Positions 45,106-55,064 of a DNA stretch of 64,000 bases are shown here, in pieces (positions within the stretch are counted from its first letter, which is position 1; every line of letters starts with the position of its first letter). The position numbers and the translations under genes are program-made. The notes beneath the pieces are model-generated. The model searched no databases. It was given only the letters and a program-made list of their open reading frames with translations, and was not told the origin of the DNA. The stretch comes from Lacrimispora xylanisolvens. Its GTDB lineage: Bacteria > Bacillota > Clostridia > Lachnospirales > Lachnospiraceae. Location of the stretch: NCBI RefSeq assembly GCF_002934545.1, contig NZ_PTJA01000012.1, positions 1 to 64,000 of the forward strand, written 5' to 3'.

Positions 45106-47703
45106 CTAAGTATTAAGTATAACCGGCCCCTCTATACCAAATGGTTCAATAACCAGATATTGAGACAAGCCATCCCTGATCTGCGTCCCCAACGTATTGG
45201 TCACTTCCACCCTCAGTAAGTTCTCCCCCTGCTCCACCAATCCAGTTAAATCAAAAACATAGGGAGGGCACAATTTCACCCCGACAGATTTGTTATTTAC
45301 AAATACTTCTGCAATTTCATAAACAGTCCCTAAATCCAGAAACACATCACCAGACCCTTCCTCAACGGTAAAAACTGTCTCATACGATACAGTCCCGCAC
45401 TTATCCTCATATCCGTCAATTGTATTAACCGTCACCACTTCTTTAACCGGCAACGTCTCTTTAAAATCCGGGTAAGAAAAACTGTCTGTGAAAGAAACCT
45501 TCCACTCCGCCATCAACTCCTGCGTTTTTCCATGGCACATCGGTTTTACACTTTCTTTCGCATCTTCAATAGGATCTTCCGAAAAAATCCAGACACAGGA
45601 TTCATAAGGAGCCAGTTTAAGCCGATAACCAGACTCTTCCTTCTCCAATTGATAAAGCGTATTAGAAAATGCATCATAGGAGTATGCATAAGCAGCTTCC
45701 GGCATCTCAATCGTGGTATCAACAGTTCTTGACAAATGTTCATTAAAAAACATCCAATTCTCTGTCCCCTGCTCATAATGATAATAAACCAATTCACGAT
45801 AAGGAATTTTAAGCCTCATTTCTGCCAGATCCCTGCAAAGATCCGCCAATTCACTGACAGCTCCTGTCAGGCAGACTTGCTTCAGCATAAGCCATTCTTC
45901 CTCTGTCAGTTCCCCTCCAAGCGTTCCTGACGGATAATCCTGAAGAAATATCACCCGCAACCCTGACTGTGCATATTCCATTGCTTTTCTCATTACGTTT
46001 ACAGGGATCGCCTCACCATAAGGGATAATTAAAGTCTTAAAATACTCCTTATGAATCTTCAGCCTATTCTCTTCCACCACCGCATCTAAAAGATAATCAG
46101 CGGATACAATATCACAGTCAATCTGATGCTCCAGCAGTTCCCGCACCGGTTTTTCCACCGGCATATAGTTCCCTGCCCATTCCTGCTCTGCCGGATATAA
46201 AACCGCGGCAGGTGCTTTATGAACTCCATTTTGAAACAGGTTCATAAGACGGTTTGCATAATTACTATAAACACTAAAATACCGAAACTGCGGATTATTC
46301 CCCTGGGCATAAAAATGAGGCGGGCAGTCCCAATCCGGAAATTCTTTAGGACTAAATGCATGGGGTACCAGATAATTAATCCCTCTCACAATCAGATGAT
46401 CGGTAATCCATTTCATCAGCTTCAGCCCCTCATTCCAGCCGTACGCACCAAACGCCTCGCACATTGCCCGGCCTTTTTTCACCGGATCCAGATGGGCAGC
46501 GGAAGCCCCCAGTTTTGCAAGGGCAAAATGATAAAACTCCCCGTCACAACCACCAGTGGAAAAAGAATCATGATGATACGGCATTCCTGGAACAATCTGG
46601 GTTCCAATCACATCGATTCCTGAAAAATCCTGTTCTGTCTGCCCCCGGAAGTAATGACCGGTTCCATATCCCAGTCTGGCATGGGCACCGTTGTCTTCAA
46701 TATTGTGTCCCAGGTAGCTGATCCCTCGGTCATGACACCATTTTGCCAGCACTCCTGTGAAGTTCTCATGATATAATCTTGTAATAAGATTCATGTACTG
46801 ATAGCGTATTTCCCCTTCCAATCCCTCTCCCTGCACCCAGAGTAAAGGAAGGAACTTCATTTCAAAAGGAAGCTCCTTTTCAAGCCCAAGCCTCCATGGA
46901 AGAACCATATCCTGTCCTATGCCTGCCATAAATCCCTTTTTATTTCCGAACCTTGGCTCATCAGAAAAAAATCCTGTAATTGTTTTACCAAAATCCTCTT
47001 TATATTTTTCAAAATGAGGTTCATAAACCGTTTTGACCAGAACTTCAGTGGCCGCCGCAGATATCGGATTCAGGTAATCAGCTGTCGATTCCTCTCCCCC
47101 GTTTCTGGTATAATATACTGTAAATATGCGATAAGCACCTTCTGGAATATCAATGGTTATAATACCAGCCTTGTACGCACCCGTTATATCCTTCAGCGTA
47201 GCAATCATAATCTCTTCTTTACCATTATTCCGGTCGCTCACGCGTTTTGCCATGTAAACGCCAATTACATGATTGATATCCTCACTGACACCATCCCATG
47301 GGCGGCCTGCGAGATAACTGATGTTAATTCTGGCTCCCTTCACAGGCCCGGCAGCATCAAAACAGCGCATGTAAAGATACCATTTTCTATGTTCCGGGTA
47401 TTTTTCTTTTATGGCTCCATTGGCATATCCAGTAGGAAAATGGGAATCATCAAGAATCCAAACTTTCATATCCCGTTTTCTTGCTTCATCCAATATAATA
47501 TCTAAATCAGTCCACCATTTTTCACCCAGGAAATCCGGATGTGGTCTGGCTTCGATACAAACCGCATTCATTCCGCTTTCCTGTATCTTTTCCATATATT
47601 GGCGGAGCACAGTCTCTGTTTCCCCGTGTTGCCAGAAGAATGGAAAAAAACTATTTTCCACCTTCCCATTTAAAATATCGTTTATTTTACTGTACATGAT
47701 CAT
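45106..47703 (-). CDS. Putative glycoside hydrolase with C-terminal jelly-roll domain
   Basis: This 865-residue protein has no signal peptide and is probably cytoplasmic. The N-terminal half looks like a TIM barrel (FFPFFWQHGETETVLRQYME, DMKVWILDDSHFPTGYANGA), with possible catalytic acidic residues in FFSDEPRFG and HNIEDNG. The C-terminal 120 residues resemble the galactose-binding jelly roll of GH2-type enzymes (VFLDLGTVYEIAEVFVNNKS). It resembles uncharacterised rhamnosidase-like families, but I cannot name the family. It overlaps the PTS gene by 4 bp (ATGA), so it should act on the imported phosphorylated or free glycoside. Confidence 0.72.
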   Translation of the reverse strand: MIMYSKINDILNGKVENSFFPFFWQHGETETVLRQYMEKIQESGMNAVCIEARPHPDFLGEKWWTDLDIILDEARKRDMKVWILDDSHFPTGYANGAIKEKYPEHRKWYLYMRCFDAAGPVKGARINISYLAGRPWDGVSEDINHVIGVYMAKRVSDRNNGKEEIMIATLKDITGAYKAGIITIDIPEGAYRIFTVYYTRNGGEESTADYLNPISAAATEVLVKTVYEPHFEKYKEDFGKTITGFFSDEPRFGNKKGFMAGIGQDMVLPWRLGLEKELPFEMKFLPLLWVQGEGLEGEIRYQYMNLITRLYHENFTGVLAKWCHDRGISYLGHNIEDNGAHARLGYGTGHYFRGQTEQDFSGIDVIGTQIVPGMPYHHDSFSTGGCDGEFYHFALAKLGASAAHLDPVKKGRAMCEAFGAYGWNEGLKLMKWITDHLIVRGINYLVPHAFSPKEFPDWDCPPHFYAQGNNPQFRYFSVYSNYANRLMNLFQNGVHKAPAAVLYPAEQEWAGNYMPVEKPVRELLEHQIDCDIVSADYLLDAVVEENRLKIHKEYFKTLIIPYGEAIPVNVMRKAMEYAQSGLRVIFLQDYPSGTLGGELTEEEWLMLKQVCLTGAVSELADLCRDLAEMRLKIPYRELVYYHYEQGTENWMFFNEHLSRTVDTTIEMPEAAYAYSYDAFSNTLYQLEKEESGYRLKLAPYESCVWIFSEDPIEDAKESVKPMCHGKTQELMAEWKVSFTDSFSYPDFKETLPVKEVVTVNTIDGYEDKCGTVSYETVFTVEEGSGDVFLDLGTVYEIAEVFVNNKSVGVKLCPPYVFDLTGLVEQGENLLRVEVTNTLGTQIRDGLSQYLVIEPFGIEGPVILNT

Positions 47704-49094
47704 TTACTCCGATCCGTTTTATTTGTATCCTCTCCGGCCAGTATAAATGCCAGGACTGCTGATACTACAAAGGATATAGCTGCGCATACGATAAAACCAT
47801 AAAAGCTGATATCCAGGCCTTTGGGATTAATCATTGCCGGGATACGAAAGATTCCATCCCCAATAAATGAATACATTCTGCCTCCCAGTCCTGCCATAAT
47901 TCCGCCTCCAATGCCTCCTCCCACAAAAGCTGCAATAAATAATTTAAAGTTAGGAAGAGCAATGGAATAAATGGTGGGTTCTGTGATACCAAATAAACAG
48001 GATACCAGATTTCCAAACCCCAGTGATTTTTTCTCCTTATCCTTTGTCCTTAACGCATATCCCAGTGATACCCCGGCCAGTGCCCAGACAGTAAGACCTA
48101 ATACTGCATTGACTGGATCACTTCCCAAGGTAAATAAATTGTTCATCAATACCGGTATAAAAGCAGAATGTAATCCCAAAAGAACAATGAGCTGCCAGAA
48201 TGCGCCAAACAGTACGCCACCCAGAACTGGAACATGATTAAATATGAACATCACTCCCGCACTCAGGACATTGGATACATAGGTCATAACAGGTCCGATT
48301 ACCAGATAGGATAGCGGCACAGTAATCATAAGAACAATTGTCGGTACAAAAAACAGCTGTACCATCTGAGGAATAATTCTTTTTGCTCCCTTCTCGATTT
48401 TAGAGGCAACCCAGGATGCCGCCACAACAGGAAGTAAGCTGCCGCTATAATTAATGAGAGTAACCGGTATCTTTAAGAAGGTCAGTGCTGTGCCCGCTGT
48501 CTGGGCTGCAATGATATCCGGATAAATCAGAGAAGCGCCGATGATTGCAGTGACAAACTGATTGCAACCAAATACCTTTCCTGCGTTGAAGCCAACAACG
48601 ACTGGCAGAAAATACATGATAGAATTGGCAGCTGCGTATAAGATCAGATATGTTCCATCTGTGGCCTCAAGCACTTTAACAGTTGTCAGAACTGCAAGCA
48701 GACCTTTAATCATACCGGAAGCAACCATAACTCCAATCATGGGCATAATACAACCACTGATGATTTTAAAGATCCGGTCAAACAGATTGCCTTCCTTTAA
48801 AAGCTTCATATCAGTTTTTTCTTCGCCCTCCAAGATCCCCGCCTCTTTTTTTACATCTGCAATCACCGTGTTAACATGAGTGCCAATAATAATCTGATAC
48901 TGTCCTCCCTGCCGGACTACCCCTTTTACATCCTTAACTGCTTTTATCTCATCTGTTTTAGCAGCATTCTCATCCTTTAAAACAAACCGCAGCCGGGTCA
49001 TACAATTGGTGACACTGATTATATTATCCCTGCCACCAACCAGTCTGACAAGATCTGATGCCAACTGAGTATAGCTGATTTTTCCCATATTCAT
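47700..49094 (-). CDS. PTS system beta-glucoside-type EIIBC component
   Basis: This 464-residue sugar transporter has an N-terminal EIIB domain with the phospho-cysteine C31 in TNCMTRLRF, followed from about residue 105 by an EIIC domain with about ten membrane helices. FGITEPTIYSIALP is the conserved EIIC motif. No EIIA domain is fused, so phosphate must come from an EIIA elsewhere. The substrate is unknown. The linked glycosidase suggests a disaccharide or glycoside. AGGAG lies upstream of the ATG. It is divergent from an AraC regulator. Confidence 0.9.
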   Translation of the reverse strand: MNMGKISYTQLASDLVRLVGGRDNIISVTNCMTRLRFVLKDENAAKTDEIKAVKDVKGVVRQGGQYQIIIGTHVNTVIADVKKEAGILEGEEKTDMKLLKEGNLFDRIFKIISGCIMPMIGVMVASGMIKGLLAVLTTVKVLEATDGTYLILYAAANSIMYFLPVVVGFNAGKVFGCNQFVTAIIGASLIYPDIIAAQTAGTALTFLKIPVTLINYSGSLLPVVAASWVASKIEKGAKRIIPQMVQLFFVPTIVLMITVPLSYLVIGPVMTYVSNVLSAGVMFIFNHVPVLGGVLFGAFWQLIVLLGLHSAFIPVLMNNLFTLGSDPVNAVLGLTVWALAGVSLGYALRTKDKEKKSLGFGNLVSCLFGITEPTIYSIALPNFKLFIAAFVGGGIGGGIMAGLGGRMYSFIGDGIFRIPAMINPKGLDISFYGFIVCAAISFVVSAVLAFILAGEDTNKTDRSK

Positions 49095-49266
49095 CTTCTC
49101 CTTCTCTCTCTAAAATAGTGTCTGGGTACATTGTATTTTTATACTACCATACGCAAATGCTTATAATAATAACGGAATCAATTTTGTTTATTGACCAAAC
49201 TAACGATGGAGCATATACTTATCCTATACACTATTTTTTCATACAGTCACCCCTGAGGAGAATCAT

Positions 49267-50304
49267 ATGGATATAAACAGCCTTGATCTGACACTTCGAA
49301 GCCTGAGCTCAAGTGAGGAAAAATATAAAAGCGGATACATTCCTGACTTTTGGGACCACATGCCGAAAATAAGGATCGGTGGAGAAAACGTCAATTGCAT
49401 CTACTTTGAAGAAAAAAATAACAGATTAGGAAAACAAGGCGTTTTATCCGGATGGCAATCCACTTCTCTGGATATCAGCATTAAAAAGAATTCCCGGTTT
49501 ATTCCGGTACCAGTACACGTCCACGATTATGTTGAGATTAATTACGTTTATTCCGGCATTTGCTCTCAGACTATTAAAAACACAGATATCACCTTAAAGA
49601 AGGGGCAGGTGCTGATCATTGAACCAAATGTCCCCCACTCCATAAAAGAGACAGGTGAAGATGATATTATGATCAGTTTCATGGTATCAAAAAAATATCT
49701 GCGGGAAAATCTTCTGGATCATTTCTCCACAGACAGTATCCTATCTCATTTTTTTATCAATGTCATGAACGAAAAAAGCCATGAAAACAAATATCTGTTG
49801 TTTCAATCGGAAAACAGCAGAAGAACGCAGTTATTTACTCAGGAACTTTTATGTGAATGCTTTGACCCTTCTGTCAATTCCACCGATTTTATAAAAAATC
49901 TGTTCAGTTTGATTATAGCCGAGCTGATCAATGTATATAAAAACCAGCTGGTACGGGAGGAAAGTGAATCGGATACGCCTTCTATTCTTAGTATCATACG
50001 GTTTATTGAAATAAATTTTAAAAGCTGTTCGTTAAATTCAGTCGCCGCATTTTTCCATTTAAGCCCCAACTATCTCACTTTCCTTATTAAGAAACATACC
50101 GGTATGACCTACAAACAGATGGTACAGTCTCAGAAATTAAAATACGCTGCTAAATTTTTGAGAAATACAAATATGTCGGTTACGGAAATTGCAAATGAAG
50201 CCGGCTATGAGAATATCAGCTTTTTTTATCAGAAATTTCAGGAGCACTACGGCTGCAGTCCCAAGGAATATCGAACGAATAAAACCAGCGGCATTATAAA
50301 TTAA
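49267..50304 (+). CDS. AraC-family regulator of the PTS-glycosidase operon
   Basis: This 345-residue protein has an N-terminal cupin-like sensing domain (VPVHVHDYVEINYVYSGI, LIIEPNVPHSIKE) and a C-terminal pair of HTH motifs (SLNSVAAFFHLSPNYLTFLI and TNMSVTEIANEAGYENISFF). Divergence from the PTS gene, with 172 bp between starts, makes it the likely activator. CCTGAGGAGAA precedes the ATG. Confidence 0.9.
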   Translation: MDINSLDLTLRSLSSSEEKYKSGYIPDFWDHMPKIRIGGENVNCIYFEEKNNRLGKQGVLSGWQSTSLDISIKKNSRFIPVPVHVHDYVEINYVYSGICSQTIKNTDITLKKGQVLIIEPNVPHSIKETGEDDIMISFMVSKKYLRENLLDHFSTDSILSHFFINVMNEKSHENKYLLFQSENSRRTQLFTQELLCECFDPSVNSTDFIKNLFSLIIAELINVYKNQLVREESESDTPSILSIIRFIEINFKSCSLNSVAAFFHLSPNYLTFLIKKHTGMTYKQMVQSQKLKYAAKFLRNTNMSVTEIANEAGYENISFFYQKFQEHYGCSPKEYRTNKTSGIIN

Positions 50305-50368
50305 GATCACCTGCAAACAGAGGCTTCCCCATTGATTCAGGAAACCTCTGTCTGCAGATGATCTTTCT
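50304..50368. terminator. Long bidirectional terminator between convergent genes
   Basis: An extended hairpin pairs AGATCACCTGCA (from 50304) with TGCAGATGATCT (to 50364), and the inner ACAGAGG with CCTCTGT. T-rich and A-rich flanks lie on the two sides. It closes both the AraC gene and the opposing chbG operon. Confidence 0.8.
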
Positions 50369-50378
50369 TCGTACTTTT

Positions 50379-51182
50379 TTACTTATATATAGCCGTAAAA
50401 TCCACCAGCTCCACATCATGATCCCTCAGCCACTGTCTCACAGCAGGATCACAGGCTGTCTCTAAATCCCTGCATCTTGCTGTTGTCAGGGAAGAATGAT
50501 CCAGAATGTAGGCGTCCACATATCCCGGGTGGAGATGAATAATATTAAATTCAAAGGGGCTGGTCAGAATCCCAAACCGGTCTTCAATAAAATCCTGGGG
50601 CGTACAGCCTCTGTTTAAAATTTCCATAGCCATCGGATTGCCCGTCATAATCTCATGAACCGGATACCACCGGTCTGTCTCCACCTCCGGTTCTGTCATG
50701 CAATGGATCTGAAACACTTCGGCCGCCTGATGAAATCCCTTGCAGACGTTTTTATTAATAACTGAATGACCTTCAAAATGATTGGGCAGATGTCCGGTCA
50801 GTTCTTTAAACCGTCTTATCTGGGCAGCTGTTTCCTTATAACAATCCTCTGCGGTTACCACAATATCTCCCACACATTTCTGGTCTGATTCATCCTCCCC
50901 CTTCCATTTGTAGGAGCGGTAAAACTCCCCGTTTTGATCCACAAGTGATGGAATCAAATCCGGATTACTCACCGGCTTTCCCTGAACAAAATTAGTATGG
51001 ACAACCAGATTTGCCTCCGGTACCTCCTTCTTAGCAAGCTCTACTCCGTGAATCGCTGCCTCCATATTGCTCATAAGAGAGAGTACCGTTACGATCCCTT
51101 CCCGGTAAGCATTCACCGCCCCATAGTTATAGCCTTTGCTGAAGCCGAAATCATCGGCTGATACAATCAGTTTTTTACTCAT
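50379..51182 (-). CDS. chbG: ChbG/YdjC-type carbohydrate deacetylase
   Basis: This 267-residue protein of the YdjC/ChbG family has the metal-binding N-terminus LIVSADDFGFSKG with D10 and D11, HTNF near residues 62-65 and HLHPGYVD. ChbG removes one acetyl group from phosphorylated chitooligosaccharides such as chitobiose-6-phosphate. Its overlap with nagA (8 bp) and the upstream PTS support a role in N-acetylated sugar catabolism. It is the last gene of this operon. Confidence 0.88.
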   Translation of the reverse strand: MSKKLIVSADDFGFSKGYNYGAVNAYREGIVTVLSLMSNMEAAIHGVELAKKEVPEANLVVHTNFVQGKPVSNPDLIPSLVDQNGEFYRSYKWKGEDESDQKCVGDIVVTAEDCYKETAAQIRRFKELTGHLPNHFEGHSVINKNVCKGFHQAAEVFQIHCMTEPEVETDRWYPVHEIMTGNPMAMEILNRGCTPQDFIEDRFGILTSPFEFNIIHLHPGYVDAYILDHSSLTTARCRDLETACDPAVRQWLRDHDVELVDFTAIYK

Positions 51183-52365
51183 GCGGTATCTCCTCCCGTC
51201 CCCATTCCTTTAAGAAATCCGGATTAAAAACAGGTCCTTCTTCCATATCGTATACCTTTCTGCCCATGACAAATGTTGCAGCAGCCCGGTAATCATTGGT
51301 TATGACTGTAAAATCTGCATCTTTTCCCGCTCTTATGGAACCTTTCTCTTTATCAAATCCATACTTTCTGCAGGGATTTAAGGAAAACATGGGCCAAACA
51401 GTTTCCATGGGCATTCCCAGTTTTTCTGTCAGCACACTTATACCGTATAGAACAGGCTGGCTGGAACCCATCAGACGTCCGGTATCTGTTAACACAAACC
51501 CATCTTTTGATACATTGATCGTCATCCCCTGTTCAAAGCCCAGGTAGCTGCCTTCCGGAGCACCGGAAAACGGCGTACAGTCCGATATCATCATGAAATG
51601 TTCCGGTTTCTTAATCCTGAAATAAATCTGAAGCATCTCCGGACAGATATGCATTCCGTCGCAGATCACCTCGCTTGACACCTCATTATCCAAAAGCGCC
51701 GCTCCCAGCCCTCCCACATCTCTGTGGTGCATGCCGGTCATTACATTACCCGTATGGGTCGATACGGAAAATCCCTTTTTATATGCCCTTTTTGCCTCTT
51801 CATAATTGGCGTCACTGTGTGCAAGAGCAAGGGTAATTCCTTCTGATAAGAAATATTCGATCACCGAATCAATTCCCGGAATCTCCGGTGCCAGGGCAAC
51901 CAACCTTAACAGTCCCTTTCCATCAGAAACCATCTGCTTTGCAGTATCAATTGACACCTCTGGCCAGCCTGTCTTAATTCCCTTTTCCCCCGTGCGGTTT
52001 AACCACGGTCCTTCACTGTGTATCCCCAGTATCTGAGCTCCTTCTAAATTCTCTGCCGCCGCGTCGGCGACAGCAGAGATCATGGAAAGACCGGCGGTGG
52101 GGAATACACCGGTGATTCCCTGGGAGGCACAGCCTTTTAAATATCCGGCTATTGTTTCCCTTGTTCCTTTATCCATCAGTCCGTAGCCACAGGTTCCGTG
52201 ATTGTGGGTGTCAAAAATCCCTGGTATAATCCTCATGTTACCATAATCGATCACGTCCTCTGCGTCAGTGCTTCTCATAAATTCTTTTATTTTTCCTTCC
52301 TCAATTACAAGGAAGCCATCCTTTAAGCCATCCTCCATATAGATTCGTTTTGATTTGATTATCAT
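51175..52365 (-). CDS. nagA: N-acetylglucosamine-6-phosphate deacetylase
   Basis: This 396-residue amidohydrolase has the metal-binding FDTHNHGTCG with H54 and H56, then GIHSEGPWLN, LALAHSDANYEEA, HTGNVMTGMHHRD and VICDGMHICPEM, all NagA patterns. It deacetylates GlcNAc-6-P or GalNAc-6-P produced by the PTS. No nagB lies beside it. It follows the EIID gene with a 17-bp gap and overlaps chbG. Confidence 0.92.
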   Translation of the reverse strand: MIIKSKRIYMEDGLKDGFLVIEEGKIKEFMRSTDAEDVIDYGNMRIIPGIFDTHNHGTCGYGLMDKGTRETIAGYLKGCASQGITGVFPTAGLSMISAVADAAAENLEGAQILGIHSEGPWLNRTGEKGIKTGWPEVSIDTAKQMVSDGKGLLRLVALAPEIPGIDSVIEYFLSEGITLALAHSDANYEEAKRAYKKGFSVSTHTGNVMTGMHHRDVGGLGAALLDNEVSSEVICDGMHICPEMLQIYFRIKKPEHFMMISDCTPFSGAPEGSYLGFEQGMTINVSKDGFVLTDTGRLMGSSQPVLYGISVLTEKLGMPMETVWPMFSLNPCRKYGFDKEKGSIRAGKDADFTVITNDYRAAATFVMGRKVYDMEEGPVFNPDFLKEWGREEIPHE

Positions 52366-52382
52366 TGGCTGTCCTTTCTGGA

Positions 52383-53201
52383 TTAGAAAATCCCAATAAA
52401 GGCTCCGATAAAGGCAATGGCGAAGATTCCAACGATCAACTGCACCGGCCGTCTTCCCTTTTTAATGAGACTCATCAAAAACAGTACCAGAATGATGCTT
52501 AAAATACCTGGGAAGATGGAGTTTAACACATCTGCCACTACTACGGAAGTCTGGCCCATGTGAATCGTCCAGTTAAGTGGAACATTGACAATTCCCGCTG
52601 TCATGGCTCCGACCATCATAACTCCTAAAATAGAAGCTGACTTTCTAAGAGCCGGCATTAATCCGGAGCTGAAAACCTTGTCTATAAATGAAGTTCCATA
52701 AATATATCCGAATTTCACACAGAAATATTTTAATACAGACTGGGTCACTCCATAAAGGAGAATGAAAATCGGAACTCCCAGGAAATTTCCCTGTGAACAA
52801 AGTCCAATGGCTACTCCGGCTGCAATGATTCTAAGACAGTTAAAAAACAGGGAATCGAACATGCCTGCCGTTGGTCCCATCAAAGCCGCCTTAATGCTTT
52901 CAATGGTTTTTCCATCAACAGAGTTCTTTTCTTTGTGCTCTTTCTCCATGGCATAGGATAACCCTGCGATAAAGGAGAAAGGAACTGCATGGGTATTAAA
53001 AAAGTTCTGATGGCGTGCATAAGCCTCTTTTTTTCCATCCGGATCGTCCTTATAAACCTCTTCAATGGCTGGCTGCATCGTAGTGGTAAAGCCATTGGCC
53101 TCCATCTTTGTCATATTGAAAGACAGGAAGGTTAAGTGAGATCGGATAAACATGGATTTTAATACTTTCTTTTCTGTATGGTCCAATAATCTCTTTTCCA
53201 T
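52383..53201 (-). CDS. PTS mannose-family EIID component
   Basis: This 272-residue EIID protein starts with RSHLTFLSFNMTKMEANGFT, the typical ManZ/AgaD N-terminal pattern, and has several C-terminal hydrophobic helices. GPTAGMFDSLFFNC is conserved. With EIIC it forms the channel. Its ATG lies directly at the end of the EIIC frame. Together with nagA and chbG it suggests an N-acetylated amino sugar substrate. Confidence 0.93.
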   Translation of the reverse strand: MEKRLLDHTEKKVLKSMFIRSHLTFLSFNMTKMEANGFTTTMQPAIEEVYKDDPDGKKEAYARHQNFFNTHAVPFSFIAGLSYAMEKEHKEKNSVDGKTIESIKAALMGPTAGMFDSLFFNCLRIIAAGVAIGLCSQGNFLGVPIFILLYGVTQSVLKYFCVKFGYIYGTSFIDKVFSSGLMPALRKSASILGVMMVGAMTAGIVNVPLNWTIHMGQTSVVVADVLNSIFPGILSIILVLFLMSLIKKGRRPVQLIVGIFAIAFIGAFIGIF

Positions 53202-54007
53202 TAGAAGAAATCCTCCTCTTCCTCAGATGGCTTCTGCTCGGCGGCCACCCTCATATTTTTCATATCGATCAGCTGCTTTTCATAGAAGAACATGGTGATT
53301 GCGATGGCAGCGCCGATAATGGCAATTGATAAGGAATCCATTTTTAAAATCTTCGCCATAATATATCCTACAAAGAAGAAGCTGGCTACTTCTTTTGACC
53401 AGATCATGGAAATCAGGATTGCAAATCCAACTGCAACCATCATACTGGAGGCAGCTGTAAGGCCTGTCATAAAGAATGCAGGAAGTGCATTTAAAGCCTG
53501 GTTTAAACCGGTTACTCCATAAGCAATGCCAAGGAAAATGATAATGACATTGGGAAGCGGATAAATAAGTCCGGAAAATACAAGGTTCTGGGCAAGAAAG
53601 CTTCCTGGTTTCCCGGATACTGCAAGTCTTTCCCAATATGGTGCCAATGCGGAACTGACCGATAGGAAAATACTTGATAAGGAAGCCATAACAGTTCCGA
53701 TAGGAAGAGCAATGGCAAGTCCTGTTTCCACGTCAGAGCCGGTTAATACGGTATAGCAAACGGCAACAATACTGGCGGACAGCGCATCTGCAGGAACAGA
53801 ACCTCCGATGGCTGAGATCCCCATAAATATAGACTCTAAGGATGCCCCCATGATAATGCCGGTATGAAAATCACCCAGTAAAAGTCCCAGGATCGGAGCC
53901 ACCACAATGGGACGGTTCAGACACTGCCATGATAAAATATAAGGATCCATAACATAGAAAAACCAATACGTAAGAGTACCAATGATTGCAACTGTCATAA
54001 CGGACAT
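53201..54007 (-). CDS. PTS mannose-family EIIC component
   Basis: This 268-residue membrane protein has about seven helices. The patterns NRPIVVAPILGLLLGDFHTG and SLESIFMGISAIGGSVPADA are typical of ManY/AgaC. It transports the sugar with EIID. It lies 13 bp downstream of EIIB. Confidence 0.93.
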   Translation of the reverse strand: MSVMTVAIIGTLTYWFFYVMDPYILSWQCLNRPIVVAPILGLLLGDFHTGIIMGASLESIFMGISAIGGSVPADALSASIVAVCYTVLTGSDVETGLAIALPIGTVMASLSSIFLSVSSALAPYWERLAVSGKPGSFLAQNLVFSGLIYPLPNVIIIFLGIAYGVTGLNQALNALPAFFMTGLTAASSMMVAVGFAILISMIWSKEVASFFFVGYIMAKILKMDSLSIAIIGAAIAITMFFYEKQLIDMKNMRVAAEQKPSEEEEDFF

Positions 54008-54020
54008 AATCCTTCCCTCC

Positions 54021-54512
54021 TTAGCTAAGTACTTTTAATAGTTCCTCCGGAGTATCATCCGGAACGGTCTGGTAATTACATTTGATGCCTGTTTCCACCA
54101 CCTTCTTTAAATCCATAATCTCATTGTCATATGCATATAAATTCTTCCGGTAGGTTTTCCTTGGCTCTCCGTTCGCTTTCGGTGCAACCCTTCCGTAATT
54201 TCCTACATTTACAAGGGGAATATCAGCAACCTGTGTCACTACTTTCAGAAGTGCCGAGGGATTGCTTACAATTACAAGAATCTTATGATCTGCTGCCTTG
54301 GGATTCTTTAACAGTTCTATGGCTGCGTCCACATCTTTAATTGCGGTTTTCGCTGTGGGCGGAGCCGCCATCATCAGGGATTTTTGAATCAGGGGATTGG
54401 CTGCTGCCTCATCGTCCGCCACCACAATCCTGTCCACTCCCGTATGCTGGGACCATTTAATTGCTACCTGTCCATGAATCAGTCTTTCATCCAGTCTAAT
54501 CATTACGATCAT
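54021..54512 (-). CDS. PTS mannose-family EIIB component
   Basis: This 163-residue cytoplasmic phosphocarrier starts MIVMIRLDERLIHGQVAIKW, with the phospho-histidine at H13. It accepts phosphate from EIIA and passes it to the sugar. It lies 15 bp after EIIA. Confidence 0.94.
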   Translation of the reverse strand: MIVMIRLDERLIHGQVAIKWSQHTGVDRIVVADDEAAANPLIQKSLMMAAPPTAKTAIKDVDAAIELLKNPKAADHKILVIVSNPSALLKVVTQVADIPLVNVGNYGRVAPKANGEPRKTYRKNLYAYDNEIMDLKKVVETGIKCNYQTVPDDTPEELLKVLS

Positions 54513-54527
54513 AATTTCACGCTCCTT

Positions 54528-54935
54528 TTAAAAAAAATCTTCCTCCTGGGAAATCGTTTCTTTTTCCAGATCTACAATACAAAGCATTTCTCTGCTCTGT
54601 GCGATTAATTCATTCAGTTCTTCTCTTGAAATACACTCTCTGCCAGCCAGCCCGATCATCAGCGCCAGGTTTGCACCGGCAATTAATGTGGTATCCGGCC
54701 GGTCAAGGAACAGGCTCATGGCCTGGTTCACACTGCTTCCGTAAAGATCAGAGATAAGTAAAACCTGTTCTCCTTCATTAACCGTTTCAAAAAACTTTTT
54801 AAGCTGTTCCTGAACGGAACGTTCATCCACATATGCGTCAAAAACAGTAATGTTGTCACATCTGCCATACAAAATCTCCATGGAACTTTTTAAACCGCTT
54901 GCCAGATGACCATGTGACGATACGAATAGTTTCAT
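54528..54935 (-). CDS. PTS mannose-family EIIA component
   Basis: This 135-residue phosphocarrier starts MKLFVSSHGHLASGLKSSME, with the likely phospho-histidine H8, and has the later strand VLLISDLYGSSVNQAM. It receives phosphate from HPr and is the first gene of the PTS operon. GGAGGAG precedes the ATG, and TATAAT lies about 30 bp upstream without a good -35 box, as expected for an activator-dependent promoter. Confidence 0.92.
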   Translation of the reverse strand: MKLFVSSHGHLASGLKSSMEILYGRCDNITVFDAYVDERSVQEQLKKFFETVNEGEQVLLISDLYGSSVNQAMSLFLDRPDTTLIAGANLALMIGLAGRECISREELNELIAQSREMLCIVDLEKETISQEEDFF

Positions 54936-55017
54936 CTTTCTCTCCTCCTTTGATAGCTTTATTATAATACTGAAACTTCCTTTTTTCTATGCTCACATTT
55001 GTTCCAAATAAGTGAAA

Positions 55018-55045
55018 AGCACTAATTACCGAATGGAATTAGTGC
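55018..55045 (-). terminator. Hairpin after the PRD regulator gene
   Basis: On the minus strand GCACTAATT pairs with AATTAGTGC around a 9-nt loop, followed by TTTTC. It may end the regulator transcript or attenuate read-through into the PTS operon. Confidence 0.55.
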
Positions 55046-55064
55046 AATTTTTAGCATAGATTTG

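Noticed and set aside
46219-47505. Several plus-strand frames over 100 codons opposite the glycosidase gene
   Set aside because: They are shadows of the coding strand with no sites or domain features.
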